From Bradyrhizobium sp. JYMT SZCCT0180 (GTDB lineage: Bacteria > Pseudomonadota > Alphaproteobacteria > Rhizobiales > Xanthobacteraceae): a DNA stretch of 64,000 bases. Within the stretch, counting starts at the first letter, position 1. Each line of letters starts with the position of its first letter. The notes beneath the pieces are model-generated. The model did not search any database. It worked only from the letters and a program-made list of their open reading frames with translations, and had not been told where the DNA came from. A program made the position numbers and the translations under genes. Of this stretch, positions 53,024-61,537 are shown one piece after another. Where the stretch lies: NCBI RefSeq assembly GCF_018130165.1, contig NZ_JAFCLZ010000003.1:124001-188000 (forward strand). Reading direction: 5' to 3'.

Positions 53024-53458
53024 GTGGACATTGCTGGGTTCCCGATAGGGATGGCCCAAGGGAGGCGCCAGGGTACACAGCGCCTCGACCAGCGCCGCAG
53101 TCTGGTAAGGCTTTGCGAGAAAGCAGCTGTCCTGCGGAAGTTCGAAGGGCTGTAGCCGCACTTGTCCCGATACGACGAGAATTTTGATTGGCGGCCAGCG
53201 GTTGCGCACCGCGTGGGCCAATTGTAATCCGTTCATGCTGCCGGGCATGTCGATATCTGTGAGCAGCAACGCAATGTCCAAGCGGGATTCCAGCAGCGCC
53301 ATCGCCGCGTCTGCATCAGCAGCTTCAATGACTGCAAAGCCTGCTTCCTCAACAATCTCTGCGACGCACATCCGCAGCAGTGTGTCGTCCTCTACGATCA
53401 GAACGATGGTCGGTGATTTGCTGGGCAATCCTGCAGCCAGTTGACGGGAACTTTCCAA
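53021..53458 (-). CDS. Single-domain response regulator
   Basis: A 145-residue receiver with no output domain. Acidic pocket VEDD near 22-25, phosphoacceptor Asp68 in LLTDIDMPG, Ser in VVSGQ and Lys in FLAKPYQ. This DxDMPGxMNGL form is common among Bradyrhizobium stand-alone regulators. The listed start is TTG; no good ATG exists near the conserved region, so the exact N-terminus is uncertain. It starts six bases after a 55-residue gene and is flanked at a distance by inverted copies of a 20-base motif. The GAF-HWE kinase encoded divergently nearby is a likely phospho-donor. Confidence 0.85.
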   Translation of the reverse strand: MESSRQLAAGLPSKSPTIVLIVEDDTLLRMCVAEIVEEAGFAVIEAADADAAMALLESRLDIALLLTDIDMPGSMNGLQLAHAVRNRWPPIKILVVSGQVRLQPFELPQDSCFLAKPYQTAALVEALCTLAPPLGHPYREPSNVH

Positions 53459-53464
53459 AACGGG

Positions 53465-53632
53465 CTATTGGCTGCCGTGTCCCTGATTGGCCTGCTCGGT
53501 CAAATCGGCTGCCATCCGCAGACACTGCGCCTTCAATTCCGGGGCGAGCGACATGGATGCGAGTTCAATGAGGTCCGATGCCAGGCGCAGGCACTCGAGG
53601 TCGCGCTTTCGGTCGCTTTCGGAATCGGGCAT
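53465..53632 (-). CDS. Small helical protein upstream of the response regulator
   Basis: A 55-residue protein with an excellent ribosome site (AGGAGGTG, five bases before the ATG at 53632). It is probably an all-helical hairpin: SDRKRDLECLRLASDLIELA then LAPELKAQCLRMAADLTEQA, acidic at the start. I recognise its style from small Bradyrhizobium hypothetical proteins but know of no function. It ends six bases before the response regulator, so it is co-transcribed with it and may be a partner or adaptor. A longer frame upstream lacks a start signal. Confidence 0.75.
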   Translation of the reverse strand: MPDSESDRKRDLECLRLASDLIELASMSLAPELKAQCLRMAADLTEQANQGHGSQ

Positions 53633-53760
53633 GCGCACCTCCTGGAAGGTGTGAGTGATGGCACACCGCCTTTCGTGCTGTCGGTGGTCCACACCACAGA
53701 CCAGGACCCACGTATTCGTGATGCTGCAGGAGCGGGCGCGCACGTCCCGGGACGCCGAAG

Positions 53761-53780
53761 TGAGCTGTTTTGCTCAGACT
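53761..53780. promoter_or_regulatory. 20-bp palindromic motif, right copy (Crp-like operator candidate)
   Basis: TGAGCTGTTTTGCTCAGACT, the exact reverse complement of 53004-53023. It lies 95 bases before the GAF-HWE kinase ATG and 129 bases before the small-protein/response-regulator operon. A separate hairpin AGTGCTT/AAGCACT follows at 53801-53817. Confidence 0.7.
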
Positions 53781-53874
53781 GGCCAACGTAGGGCTGCCAT
53801 AGTGCTTTGAAAGCACTGGCTGAGGTCCGAGCTGATCCCCGGCGAAAGCGGTGTTCGGAGGTCCGCGATTGCAT

Positions 53875-55083
53875 ATGCCTGCTGAAGAAATTCAGGAACT
53901 ATTCAAGTTTCCTGCAGCATCGCCTGATCGGGACGAGCTTCCATACCGACTTCGGCAGCAATCCCTGCTCGGCGAGTTCGGTCGCATAGCCATGCAAACC
54001 CGTGACTACCGACAAATCCTGCAGCGGGCCGCAGAACTTTGCGCCGAAGGGCTTCAGGCACGATTCGCCAAAGTCCTGGAATTTGAGCCGGAAGAGAGCC
54101 GTCTGATGGTGCGCGCCGGCGTCGGCTGGGACCTCGACACTGTCGACAATGTCTCGCTTGCCGCCGATCTGGGATCGCCCGCCGGTTACGCCTATCAAAC
54201 CGGGGCCACGGTCATCTCGAACCATCTGGAGGCGGAGACCCGTTTTCGGACGCCAAAGCTTTTGGCAGATCACGGCGTCAGGCGCGCGATCAACGTGCTG
54301 ATCGAAAAGGGCGGGGAGGGCAAAACGTTCTTCGGCGTGTTGGAAGTCGATAGCGCCGATCCCGGCCAGTTCGACGAGGCGGATGCCGACTTCCTGGCCG
54401 GCTTTGCCGGCCTGCTCGGTATCGCCATCGAACGTCAGCAGGCGGATGCCAAGCTACAGGAGGCACTAGAGCACCAGGCGTTGCTGACACGGGAGATGAG
54501 CCACCGCGTCAAGAACAGTCTAACTTCCGTGGTAGGGCTGCTGCGGGTGCAGGCCCGGACAGCTCCATCGCAGGATGTCAAGAATGCGCTTGAGGATGCA
54601 AGCCTGCGCGTCGCCACCATCGCGCAGGTGCATGATCATCTATGGCGGAGTCCGCAGATCGGCTTTGTCGAGCTCGTGGACTTCATGAACGAGCTTTGCA
54701 AAAAGCTGAAAGGCACGATGCGCGGCCATACGCTGCATTGTCATGCCGACCCAATGCTGCTTTCGGCTGATCATGCCATTCCATTGGGGCTTCTGATAAA
54801 TGAGCTCGTCACAAACGCGGTGAAATACGCCTACCCCGAAGGTAGTGGCGTTATTGAGGTCAGCGCGCGAGAAATCGACGAACACCTTCATGTCGTGGTT
54901 TCCGACCAGGGCATCGGGCTTCCGCCCGGCTTCGACATCGATCAGCCGAAGACCAGTCTGGGGTTCAAGGTGATCGTCGGCATGGTGCGGCAGCTTCAAG
55001 GCCACCTGACGCTTACCTCCGGAAATCCCAAAGGGGCACATTTCCTACTCGACCTGCCTATCCTGCCCCGAGCCAAAGAATAG
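53875..55083 (+). CDS. GAF-domain sensor histidine kinase (HWE/HisKA_2)
   Basis: Soluble kinase of 402 residues. A GAF domain (about 40-188) precedes a short coil and a HisKA_2 domain, with the phospho-His in REMSHRVKNSLTSV (His210). A HATPase domain follows with N-box LINELVTNAVKYAYP, DQGIGLPPGF and the final LTLTSGNPKGAHFLLDLP. No membrane segment, so the signal is cytoplasmic, perhaps a small ligand bound by GAF. The ATG at 53875 is used; a TTG at 53869 has better spacing from the GGAGG site. It is divergent from the small-protein/response-regulator operon. Confidence 0.9.
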   Translation: MPAEEIQELFKFPAASPDRDELPYRLRQQSLLGEFGRIAMQTRDYRQILQRAAELCAEGLQARFAKVLEFEPEESRLMVRAGVGWDLDTVDNVSLAADLGSPAGYAYQTGATVISNHLEAETRFRTPKLLADHGVRRAINVLIEKGGEGKTFFGVLEVDSADPGQFDEADADFLAGFAGLLGIAIERQQADAKLQEALEHQALLTREMSHRVKNSLTSVVGLLRVQARTAPSQDVKNALEDASLRVATIAQVHDHLWRSPQIGFVELVDFMNELCKKLKGTMRGHTLHCHADPMLLSADHAIPLGLLINELVTNAVKYAYPEGSGVIEVSAREIDEHLHVVVSDQGIGLPPGFDIDQPKTSLGFKVIVGMVRQLQGHLTLTSGNPKGAHFLLDLPILPRAKE

Positions 55084-55193
55084 AATTCTTGCCTCTCGCG
55101 CCGTTCGATGCAGGCAGAACACGTGAAGATGTCGCAGGAACCAACGGGCCACCGGTCTATTGGTCCCCTGACACATCAACCCCCGGAGAAAAA

Positions 55194-55508
55194 ATGAAAA
55201 CGCTCACCCTCGCGCTGGCAGCCGGCGCTGCGGCGTTGTTCGCCACTGCTGCCTCGGCGGCTCCGCTTTCCATTGGCCAGGTCGCATCGGACAGCAACAT
55301 TCAGAACGTACGCATGGTTTGCGACGAAGACGGCCGTTGCTGGCGTGAGCGCGGGGAGCGTCGCGTCATCCTTCGCGAGTCTCGCGACTCGTATGGCTAT
55401 GCGCCGCGCGAGCGCTATATCGAGCGCCGCGGCTATGAAGAGCGCGGACCCGGTATTGGAATTCATGCGCCCGGCGTGAGCATTGGTGTCGGCGGCGGTC
55501 GCTACTGA
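55194..55508 (+). CDS. Small exported Arg/Tyr/Gly-rich protein
   Basis: 104 residues with a clear signal peptide (LALAAGAAALFATAASA, cut near 22). The mature part holds a Cys pair (MVCDEDGRCWRERGERR), which may form a disulfide, then Arg/Tyr/Glu-rich repeats (PRERYIERRGYEERG) and a Gly-rich end. This composition is common in small exported Bradyrhizobium proteins, but no function is known to me. The ATG at 55194 has a GGAGAA site. It lies 110 bases after the GAF-HWE kinase, so a separate promoter is likely. Confidence 0.8.
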   Translation: MKTLTLALAAGAAALFATAASAAPLSIGQVASDSNIQNVRMVCDEDGRCWRERGERRVILRESRDSYGYAPRERYIERRGYEERGPGIGIHAPGVSIGVGGGRY

Positions 55509-55639
55509 GCCACGCGCTGCGAATGACCAAAGAAGATCTGCCCGGCCGACTTTGTTCGGTCGGGCATGATCAATCTTATACAGGCAGATGCGGACCAGCC
55601 TGCAATGCTGGCGCTGCGGCCAACCGCTGAGGTGACGAT

Positions 55640-55930
55640 ATGCATATGTCGGGCGAGAGTTTGCTGGTCATCTTGTTTGTCGGTCTCGTGGCCGGCTGGC
55701 TCGCGGGCCAAATCGTGCAGGGGACTGGTTTTGGGATCGTCGGCGATCTCCTTATCGGGATTGTGGGCGCCTTTATCGGAAGTTGGCTTTTGCCGCAGCT
55801 CGGCATTCATCTCGGAACCGGAATCATCAGCGCAATCATCAATGCGACCATCGGCGCGATATTGCTGCTCGTCGTCGTGCGGCTGGTTCGTGGTGGCGGC
55901 CGATGGCGAAGGAGCTGGTGGCGCCCGTGA
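55640..55930 (+). CDS. GlsB/YeaQ/YmgE family stress-response membrane protein
   Basis: Small inner-membrane protein of 96 residues with three helices: LLVILFVGLVAGWLAGQI, GIVGDLLIGIVGAFIGSWLL and AIINATIGAILLLVVVRLV. The Gly-rich GxxAGWLAG and GxIGAFIGSWL patterns define the transglycosylase-associated/GlsB family. The family is induced by general stress, with no known biochemical activity. GAGGTGA precedes the start; a second ATG at 55646 is equally good. The C-terminus is basic (RGGGRWRRSWWRP). Confidence 0.9.
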   Translation: MHMSGESLLVILFVGLVAGWLAGQIVQGTGFGIVGDLLIGIVGAFIGSWLLPQLGIHLGTGIISAIINATIGAILLLVVVRLVRGGGRWRRSWWRP

Positions 55931-55960
55931 CGACAATTGCGCCGTCCCTGGATTGTATTG

Positions 55961-57208
55961 TCAGCGCCGCAGCGCCGGCACCACCAGGAATGGGATCAAT
56001 CCCAGCACCACGTTGACCAGCGCGAACACGAACAGCGCGTTATAGCTGTGGGTCCAGTCATGAATCAGGCCACCGGCCCATGAGCCCAGTCCCGAGCCGA
56101 GGCCGCTGCCGATCGAAATCGTGCCGAAGATGGTGCCGACCCGTTTGCCACGGAAAATGTTCAGCGCGGTCGCGGTGATCAGCGGCCCGCGCGAACCGAT
56201 CATGCTGCCGAAGGAGATGATGAAGCCGGTCAGCAGCCAGTAATTCGGATAATATTGCAGCAACCAGAGCAGGATGATGCCGACGATCGAGACGCCGTAG
56301 CTGAACAGCACCGACGGCCTGCGGCCGATGATGCCGTCGAGCGTCGAGATCCCGAGCATGCCGAACAGCAGCACCACGCCGGAAAATCCCCAGGCGGTGG
56401 CGGCCTCCAGGGGCGGGAAGCCGGCGTCGATCAGATACGCCACGATCTGCGCCGTTATGGCGTACATCGCCACTGCGGTGAAAAAGAAGGTCGAGAACAG
56501 CGCCCAGAAGACGTGGTTGAGCATCGCGCTCTTCAGCGTCCAGCCATCATCGACCACGCCGTCGTCGGTCTTCTTGACGACATGCGGCGAGCCGGTCGCG
56601 AACAGCCGCCACGGCATCAGCAGCAGCGGCAGTAACAGACACAGCGCGACGATGCCGAACCATTGATAGGCATCGCGCCAGCCGATGCGGTCGATCAGCA
56701 GCTGCGATGCCGGCAGCAGCACCAGAATGCCCGCACCGGTCGCGGAATAGAGGATCGCCATCGCGGTCGGCAATCGCGGTCCGAACCAGCGGCCGAGCAG
56801 GATCGAGTTCGGTACCACGCCGATCAGCGCAATGCCGATGCCGACGCATAGTCCAATAGAGATCTGGAACTGCCACAGCGCCTGCGCGCGCGAGGCAATC
56901 AAAAACGAACCGCCGAGCAGCAGCAGTCCGAGCGAATAGACGAGGCGGGGCCCGGAACGGTCGAACAGCCGGCCGACGAACGGCGCCATCAGCCCGCCCG
57001 CGAGCCAGGTCAGCGAATAGACCGAGACCACTTCGGCGCGGTCCCAGGCGAAACTCTCCGCGATCGGTTTCAGGAAAACCGTAAAGCTCTCGCCGAGGCC
57101 GCGGCCGACCACCGACAACACAAAGCACAGCGCCAGCACGTTGAGGGCGGTGCGCGCCGGTTTTGGCGGCGTCGTCAGCTTGTCTCCGACTGGCGTCCTG
57201 TGATCCAT
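55961..57208 (-). CDS. MFS transporter
   Basis: Major facilitator superfamily carrier of 415 residues with twelve predicted helices and a large central loop (about 195-225, VVKKTDDGVVDDGW). Motif A-like GRLFDRSGPRLVYSLG occurs after TM2. The overall form (GxxLGxSFTVFLKPI, then GMLGISTLDGIIGRRP) is typical of the monocarboxylate/oxalate-formate branch. Substrate unknown. The ATG at 57208 is preferred to a TTG at 57244. It ends 30 bases after the convergent GlsB-like gene and starts 55 bases after tyrS on the same strand. Confidence 0.9.
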   Translation of the reverse strand: MDHRTPVGDKLTTPPKPARTALNVLALCFVLSVVGRGLGESFTVFLKPIAESFAWDRAEVVSVYSLTWLAGGLMAPFVGRLFDRSGPRLVYSLGLLLLGGSFLIASRAQALWQFQISIGLCVGIGIALIGVVPNSILLGRWFGPRLPTAMAILYSATGAGILVLLPASQLLIDRIGWRDAYQWFGIVALCLLLPLLLMPWRLFATGSPHVVKKTDDGVVDDGWTLKSAMLNHVFWALFSTFFFTAVAMYAITAQIVAYLIDAGFPPLEAATAWGFSGVVLLFGMLGISTLDGIIGRRPSVLFSYGVSIVGIILLWLLQYYPNYWLLTGFIISFGSMIGSRGPLITATALNIFRGKRVGTIFGTISIGSGLGSGLGSWAGGLIHDWTHSYNALFVFALVNVVLGLIPFLVVPALRR

Positions 57209-57263
57209 GGCAAGCAGGGAGCGCGTTTCCGCAGCACCCCACAAGCGTCAAAACCGAATACGC

Positions 57264-58517
57264 CTATGCAGGCTTGAGCAGGACGTGCTTCTTCTTGCCC
57301 ATCGACAGCTTGATGACGCCTTCCTGCGTGAGATTATCAGCGTTCAGGACCATCTTCTCGTCGGTCACGGCAGCATCATTGACGCGAAGGCCGCCGCCCT
57401 TGATCTGGCGGCGCGCCTCGCCATTCGATGCGACGAGGCCGGCCTTGACGAAGGCCGCGAGGACGCCGATGCCGGCGTCGAGTTCGCCACGCGGAATTTC
57501 GACCGTCGGCAGGGTTTCCGAGACCGCGCCTTCCTCAAACGTCTGCCGCGCGGTTTCGGCTGACGTGTTGGCGGCATCGCGGCCGTGCAGCAGCGCGGTT
57601 GCTTCCGTCGCCAGCACCTTCTTGGCCTCGTTGATCTCGCCGCCCTGCAGCGCCGCAAGCTTGTTGATCTCGCTCATCGGCAGGATCGTGAACAGTTTCA
57701 GGAATTTGACGACGTCGGCGTCCTCGACGTTGCGCCAGTATTGCCAGAAATCGTACGGCGAGAACGCGTCGGCGTTGAGCCAGACCGCGCCCTGCGCGGT
57801 CTTGCCCATCTTGGCGCCGGAGGCGGTCGTCAGCAGCGGCGTGGTCAGCGCAAACAGTTGATCCGTGCCCATGCGGCGGCCGAGGTCGACGCCGTTGACG
57901 ATGTTGCCCCATTGGTCGGAGCCGCCCATCTGCAGCCGGCAGCCGGTGCGCCGGGCCAACTCGACGAAATCGTAGGCCTGGCAGACCATGTAGTTGAACT
58001 CGATGAAGCTCATCTCCTGTTCGCGTTCCAGCCGCAGGCGCACCGAGTCCATCGTCAGCATGCGGTTGACCGAGAAGTGCCGGCCGATGTCGCGCAGCAT
58101 TTCGATCCAGTTCAGCTTGGTCAGCCATTCCGCGTTGTCGAGCATGATGGCGTCGCTGGCGCCGTTGCCATAGCGCAGCACTTTTGAGAACACGCCGCGG
58201 ATCGAAGCCTTGTTGGCCTCGATTTCCGCGATGGAGCGGATCGCGCGGGATTCGTCCTTGCCGGAGGGGTCGCCGACCATGGTGGTGCCGCCGCCCATCA
58301 GGGTGATCGGCTTGTTGCCGCTCTGCTGCAGCCAGTACAGCATCATCATGGTGAGGTAATTGCCGATATGCAGCGACGGCGCGGTACAATCGTAGCCGAC
58401 ATAGGCGGTCGCCTGGCCCTTCGCGGCGAGCGCGTCGAGGCCGTCGAAATCGGAACATTGGTGGATGAAGCCGCGCTCCTGTAAAATGTTCAGGAAATCT
58501 GATTTAAATGCGGTCAT
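57264..58517 (-). CDS. tyrS: Tyrosyl-tRNA synthetase
   Basis: Class I synthetase charging tRNA-Tyr, 417 residues. HIGH-type motif SLHIGNY near 49, Tyr-binding CQAYDF and GGSDQWGNI near 197, KMSKS-type loop [13 protein letters not shown] near 236, and a C-terminal S4 RNA-binding domain (about 345-410, [16 protein letters not shown]). It starts with ATG. The 176-base region to anmK (58518-58693) holds divergent promoters; a TATAAG-like sequence at 58614-58619 is the only candidate -10 seen. Confidence 0.98.
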   Translation of the reverse strand: MTAFKSDFLNILQERGFIHQCSDFDGLDALAAKGQATAYVGYDCTAPSLHIGNYLTMMMLYWLQQSGNKPITLMGGGTTMVGDPSGKDESRAIRSIAEIEANKASIRGVFSKVLRYGNGASDAIMLDNAEWLTKLNWIEMLRDIGRHFSVNRMLTMDSVRLRLEREQEMSFIEFNYMVCQAYDFVELARRTGCRLQMGGSDQWGNIVNGVDLGRRMGTDQLFALTTPLLTTASGAKMGKTAQGAVWLNADAFSPYDFWQYWRNVEDADVVKFLKLFTILPMSEINKLAALQGGEINEAKKVLATEATALLHGRDAANTSAETARQTFEEGAVSETLPTVEIPRGELDAGIGVLAAFVKAGLVASNGEARRQIKGGGLRVNDAAVTDEKMVLNADNLTQEGVIKLSMGKKKHVLLKPA

Positions 58518-58693
58518 TGGTCTGCGACTCTGATCATTCTATTTTCACGGTAATTGTAACGAGTTGCGGAACCATAGCGGAATGGCCTGCCGCAAGCCGG
58601 TGCGGTGTGGCATTATAAGATGTCCGTGTTTGGCACAAGCTGGTCGTCGTCGGCGGGACGATTCGAGCAGGGCGTGGCGAAGGCACGATTACT

Positions 58694-59797
58694 ATGATGT
58701 TGACGGCCATAGGTTTGATGAGCGGCACCTCGCTAGACGGGGTCGATGTCGCCATGATCGAAACCGATGGCCGGAAAGTCCGGGCCTTCGGGCCGTCCGG
58801 ATACCGTCCCTACAGCGAAATGGAGCGTCGCCTGCTGCGCCAGGCGCTTTACGAGGCCGTCAACCTGCCGCAGCGCGATGCGCGGCCTGGCGTCCTGCGG
58901 GACGCCGAACAGGCCGTCACCTTGGCCCATGCCGAGGCGGTGGCCGCCTTTACCGCGCAACACGGCATCTCGGCCCAGGACATCGACATCGTCGGCTTTC
59001 ACGGCCAGACCGTGCTGCACCGGCCCGAGCGCCGATTGACGGTACAGATCGGCGATGCCGCAGCCCTGGCCAAGGCGATCCACATTCCCGTCATGCATGA
59101 TTTCCGCGCCGCCGACGTCGCCGCCGGCGGGCAGGGCGCGCCGTTCGTGCCGGTCTATCACCGCGCGCTGGCCCAGTCGCTCGAGCGGGAGGGGCCGATC
59201 GTCGTGGTTAACATCGGCGGGGTCTCCAACATCACCTATATCGACGGGACCGACACGCTGATCGCCTGCGACACCGGTCCCGGCAACGCGCTGCTCGACG
59301 ACCACATGTACCGCGCCCTGAATCAGCGTTTCGACACCGCAGGCCAGACCGCCGCGCAAGGCAAGGTCGATGACGCCTGGATCGCCCGCGCGCTGGCGAT
59401 GCCGTTCTTTGCCAAGCCGCCGCCCAAATCGCTCGACCGCAATGATTTTGCCGCGCTCAAGGTCGACGGGATGTCGCCTGCGGACGGCGCCGCGACCTTG
59501 ACCGCGTTCACGGCCGCATCGATCGCCCGGATCGTGCCATTGCTGCCGAAGGTGCCGAAGAGCTGGATCGTGGCCGGCGGCGGCGCCCGCAACCTGACCA
59601 TGCTGAGGATGCTGCGCGACCGGCTTCAGCCCGCCACCGTCGAGGCCGCCGATGGGCTCGGCTGGGCCTCGGACGCGATCGAGGCGCAGGCGTTTGGCTT
59701 CCTGGCGGCGCGAGGGCTCAAGGGCCTGCCGCTGAGCTATCCCGCCACCACGGGAGTGCCGATTCCGATGACCGGGGGGCTGATGGCCCGGCCGTAA
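58694..59797 (+). CDS. anmK: Anhydro-N-acetylmuramic acid kinase
   Basis: Cell-wall recycling enzyme that hydrolyses and phosphorylates 1,6-anhydroMurNAc to MurNAc-6-phosphate, 367 residues. ATP motif GLMSGTSLDGVD at residues 6-17, catalytic Asp region GFHGQTVLHRPE near 102, GQGAPFVPVYH near 148, VNIGGVSNITY near 173, DTGPGNALLD near 192 and GGGARNLTM near 296. Two consecutive ATGs could start it. The tyrS-anmK divergent pair is a familiar alphaproteobacterial arrangement. Confidence 0.97.
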   Translation: MMLTAIGLMSGTSLDGVDVAMIETDGRKVRAFGPSGYRPYSEMERRLLRQALYEAVNLPQRDARPGVLRDAEQAVTLAHAEAVAAFTAQHGISAQDIDIVGFHGQTVLHRPERRLTVQIGDAAALAKAIHIPVMHDFRAADVAAGGQGAPFVPVYHRALAQSLEREGPIVVVNIGGVSNITYIDGTDTLIACDTGPGNALLDDHMYRALNQRFDTAGQTAAQGKVDDAWIARALAMPFFAKPPPKSLDRNDFAALKVDGMSPADGAATLTAFTAASIARIVPLLPKVPKSWIVAGGGARNLTMLRMLRDRLQPATVEAADGLGWASDAIEAQAFGFLAARGLKGLPLSYPATTGVPIPMTGGLMARP

Positions 59798-59818
59798 GCG
59801 CCGGGATCAACATCTGTT

Positions 59819-59883
59819 GATGCAATTGCATCGACCTTGACGGCTTCATGCAGATGCATCTAATTTGATGCAGATGCATGAAG
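59819..59883. promoter_or_regulatory. Clustered palindromes upstream of the GST gene
   Basis: A perfect 14-base palindrome GATGCAATTGCATC (59819-59832) is followed by a 40-base inverted repeat (59844-59883; arms CTTCATGCAGATGCATC and GATGCAGATGCATGAAG, 15 of 17 complementary, six-base spacer). The shared core is GATGCA/TGCATC, suggesting several sites for one dimeric repressor. Confidence 0.6.
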
Positions 59884-59916
59884 CGAGCCGCTTGGCCTCG
59901 CCTTTTGGAGGTCGTC

Positions 59917-60594
59917 ATGACGGCAAAACTCACTCTGATCAGCCACAAGCTTTGTCCCTATGTGCAGCGCGCCGTGATCGCGCTGAACGAGAAGGGCGTG
60001 CCGTTCGAGCGCGTCGATATCGATCTCGCGAGCAAGCCGGACTGGTTTTTGAAGCTTTCGCCGCTTGGGAAGGTGCCGGTGCTGATCGTGCGCAGCGACG
60101 CGGGCGAGGTGGCGCTGTTCGAGAGCAACGTGATCTGCGAGTACATCGAGGAAACGCAAACGGGCGCAAGACTGCATCCGCAGGATGCCTTGCACCGGGC
60201 GCAGCACCGGGCTTGGATGGAATTCGGGTCGACGATCCTGAGTGAGCTGTGGGGATTGGAGACAACAGGCGATGCCGCGGTGTTCGAAGCCAAACGCGTC
60301 GCGGTAGCCACGAAGTTCGCGCGCGTCGAGGAGGCGCTGGGTTCGGGTCCATTTTTCGCCGGCGAAAAATTCAGTCTCGTGGATGCCGTGTTCGCGCCAA
60401 TCTTCCGGTACTTCGATGTGTTCGACGAGTTGATCGACCTCTCGATCTTCGCAGAAGCGCCGAAGGTGCGCGCATGGCGGACGGAGCTGGCAAGACGGGA
60501 CAGTGTTCAGAGCGCCGTCGGCACCGACTATCCGCAATTGCTGCACGCCTTCCTGGTTCGCCACAACGCGCACATGCTGAAATTGGCGGCTTAG
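59917..60594 (+). CDS. Glutathione S-transferase family protein
   Basis: Cytosolic GST of 225 residues. N-terminal thioredoxin-like domain with SHKLCPYVQRAVIAL (residues 8-22; active-site Cys or Ser/Cys as in omega/zeta-like bacterial GSTs), cis-Pro loop GKVPVLI near 53 and FESNVICEYIEE near 68. The C-terminal helical domain has FFAGEKFSLVDAVFAPIF near 150. A GGAGG site precedes the ATG at 59917. It is followed after two bases by the SMR transporter gene, so the pair forms a probable detoxification operon under the upstream palindromes. Confidence 0.92.
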   Translation: MTAKLTLISHKLCPYVQRAVIALNEKGVPFERVDIDLASKPDWFLKLSPLGKVPVLIVRSDAGEVALFESNVICEYIEETQTGARLHPQDALHRAQHRAWMEFGSTILSELWGLETTGDAAVFEAKRVAVATKFARVEEALGSGPFFAGEKFSLVDAVFAPIFRYFDVFDELIDLSIFAEAPKVRAWRTELARRDSVQSAVGTDYPQLLHAFLVRHNAHMLKLAA

Positions 60595-60596
60595 CC

Positions 60597-60920
60597 ATGT
60601 CGCCGCAGATCGCCTGGGTCGCATTGGTTACCGCCGGCATTCTCGATGTCGGCTGGGCGATCTCGATGAAATACGCCGACGGCTACACGAAGCTCGGCTG
60701 GAGCATCGCCTCGCTGGCGCTGCTGGCAGCGTTCGTGTTCCTGCTCGGCCGCGCGCTGCAAGTGCTGGAGATCGGCGTCGCCTACACGGTATGGACCGGC
60801 ATCGGCGCGGTCGGGACCTTGACGATGGGCGTGTTGCTGTTCGGCGAAGCGCTCAACCCGGTGAAGATCGCGGGTATCGTGCTCGTCATGACCGGGATCG
60901 TCGCGTTGAAGCTGGCATGA
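60597..60920 (+). CDS. Small multidrug resistance (SMR) transporter, SugE/Gdx-like
   Basis: Four-helix membrane transporter of 107 residues. SMR landmarks: first helix WVALVTAGILDVGWAISMKY, and WTGIGAVGTLTMGVLLFGE near 66. The essential membrane Glu of SMR proteins (E in GLLEVxWA) is Asp17 here. Substrate could be guanidinium or a quaternary ammonium ion. It starts two bases after the GST stop, with no separate promoter possible. A long hairpin repeat begins five bases after its stop. Confidence 0.9.
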   Translation: MSPQIAWVALVTAGILDVGWAISMKYADGYTKLGWSIASLALLAAFVFLLGRALQVLEIGVAYTVWTGIGAVGTLTMGVLLFGEALNPVKIAGIVLVMTGIVALKLA

Positions 60921-60924
60921 ATGC

Positions 60925-61005
60925 GTAGGGTGGGTGGAGCGAAGCGATACCCACCAGCTCCGTCGAATGAAATTGATGGGTATCGCTTCGCTCCACCCAT
61001 CCTAC
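60925..61005. repeat. Long hairpin repeat downstream of the SMR gene
   Basis: Twenty-nine-base arms (60925-60953 and 60977-61005) with one mismatch and a 23-base spacer, containing GGAGCGAAGCGATACCCA. I recognise GTAGGGTGGG-type elements as dispersed intergenic repeats in Bradyrhizobium. The hairpin sits between convergent genes and may end transcription from both sides. Confidence 0.8.
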
Positions 61006-61009
61006 AAGC

Positions 61010-61522
61010 CTACAAATCCGCGGCCATTTTCGCGAGCGTCGCGATCGTATTCATGTTGCGCGCCGTTCCAGCCTTCGCGGCAGGGATCACCAGTTTTGAT
61101 TGTCCCATGCCGTCGCCGTAATGGACGTAGATCTCGCGGGCGCCCAATCCGATTTCCTCGTCCTTGCGATGCCTGAGAGCGGTAAGCGTATCCGCCGGTG
61201 GCTTGGCGTCGAGGAAGATCGCGACCGTCCGATTGCCCGGCGCCTTGGGAAACGGATTGTTGTTCAGCACGGCCTGCATTTCGGCGGCCGTACGCACCAT
61301 AACGACGATCGCCTTGCCGGCATAGGTTTCCAGCCGGCCTTCCAGCGCCTTCCTGACGGCGGATTCGGCTTTGCGGCTGGTAAACACGACATTGCCGCTG
61401 GCGATATAGGTGCGAACGGCCTCGAACCCGATCGCCTCGCACATCGCCTTCAGCTCGCTCATCGGCAGCTTGCCGGTGCCGCCGACATTGACGGCACGGA
61501 GCAGGGCGACGAACGCGGTCAC
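61010..61522 (-). CDS. DUF1697 domain protein
   Basis: Cytosolic protein of 170 residues matching DUF1697: TAFVALLRAVNVGGTGKLPM at the start, YIASGNVVF near 39, FLDAKPPAD near 103 and the C-terminal GTARNMNTIATL. No activity has been established for the family. The start is GTG. It begins 15 bases after the alpha/beta hydrolase stop on the same strand, so the two are probably co-transcribed. Its stop lies only five bases from the hairpin repeat. Confidence 0.92.
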   Translation of the reverse strand: MTAFVALLRAVNVGGTGKLPMSELKAMCEAIGFEAVRTYIASGNVVFTSRKAESAVRKALEGRLETYAGKAIVVMVRTAAEMQAVLNNNPFPKAPGNRTVAIFLDAKPPADTLTALRHRKDEEIGLGAREIYVHYGDGMGQSKLVIPAAKAGTARNMNTIATLAKMAADL

Positions 61523-61537
61523 ACCGTAACGCCTGAT

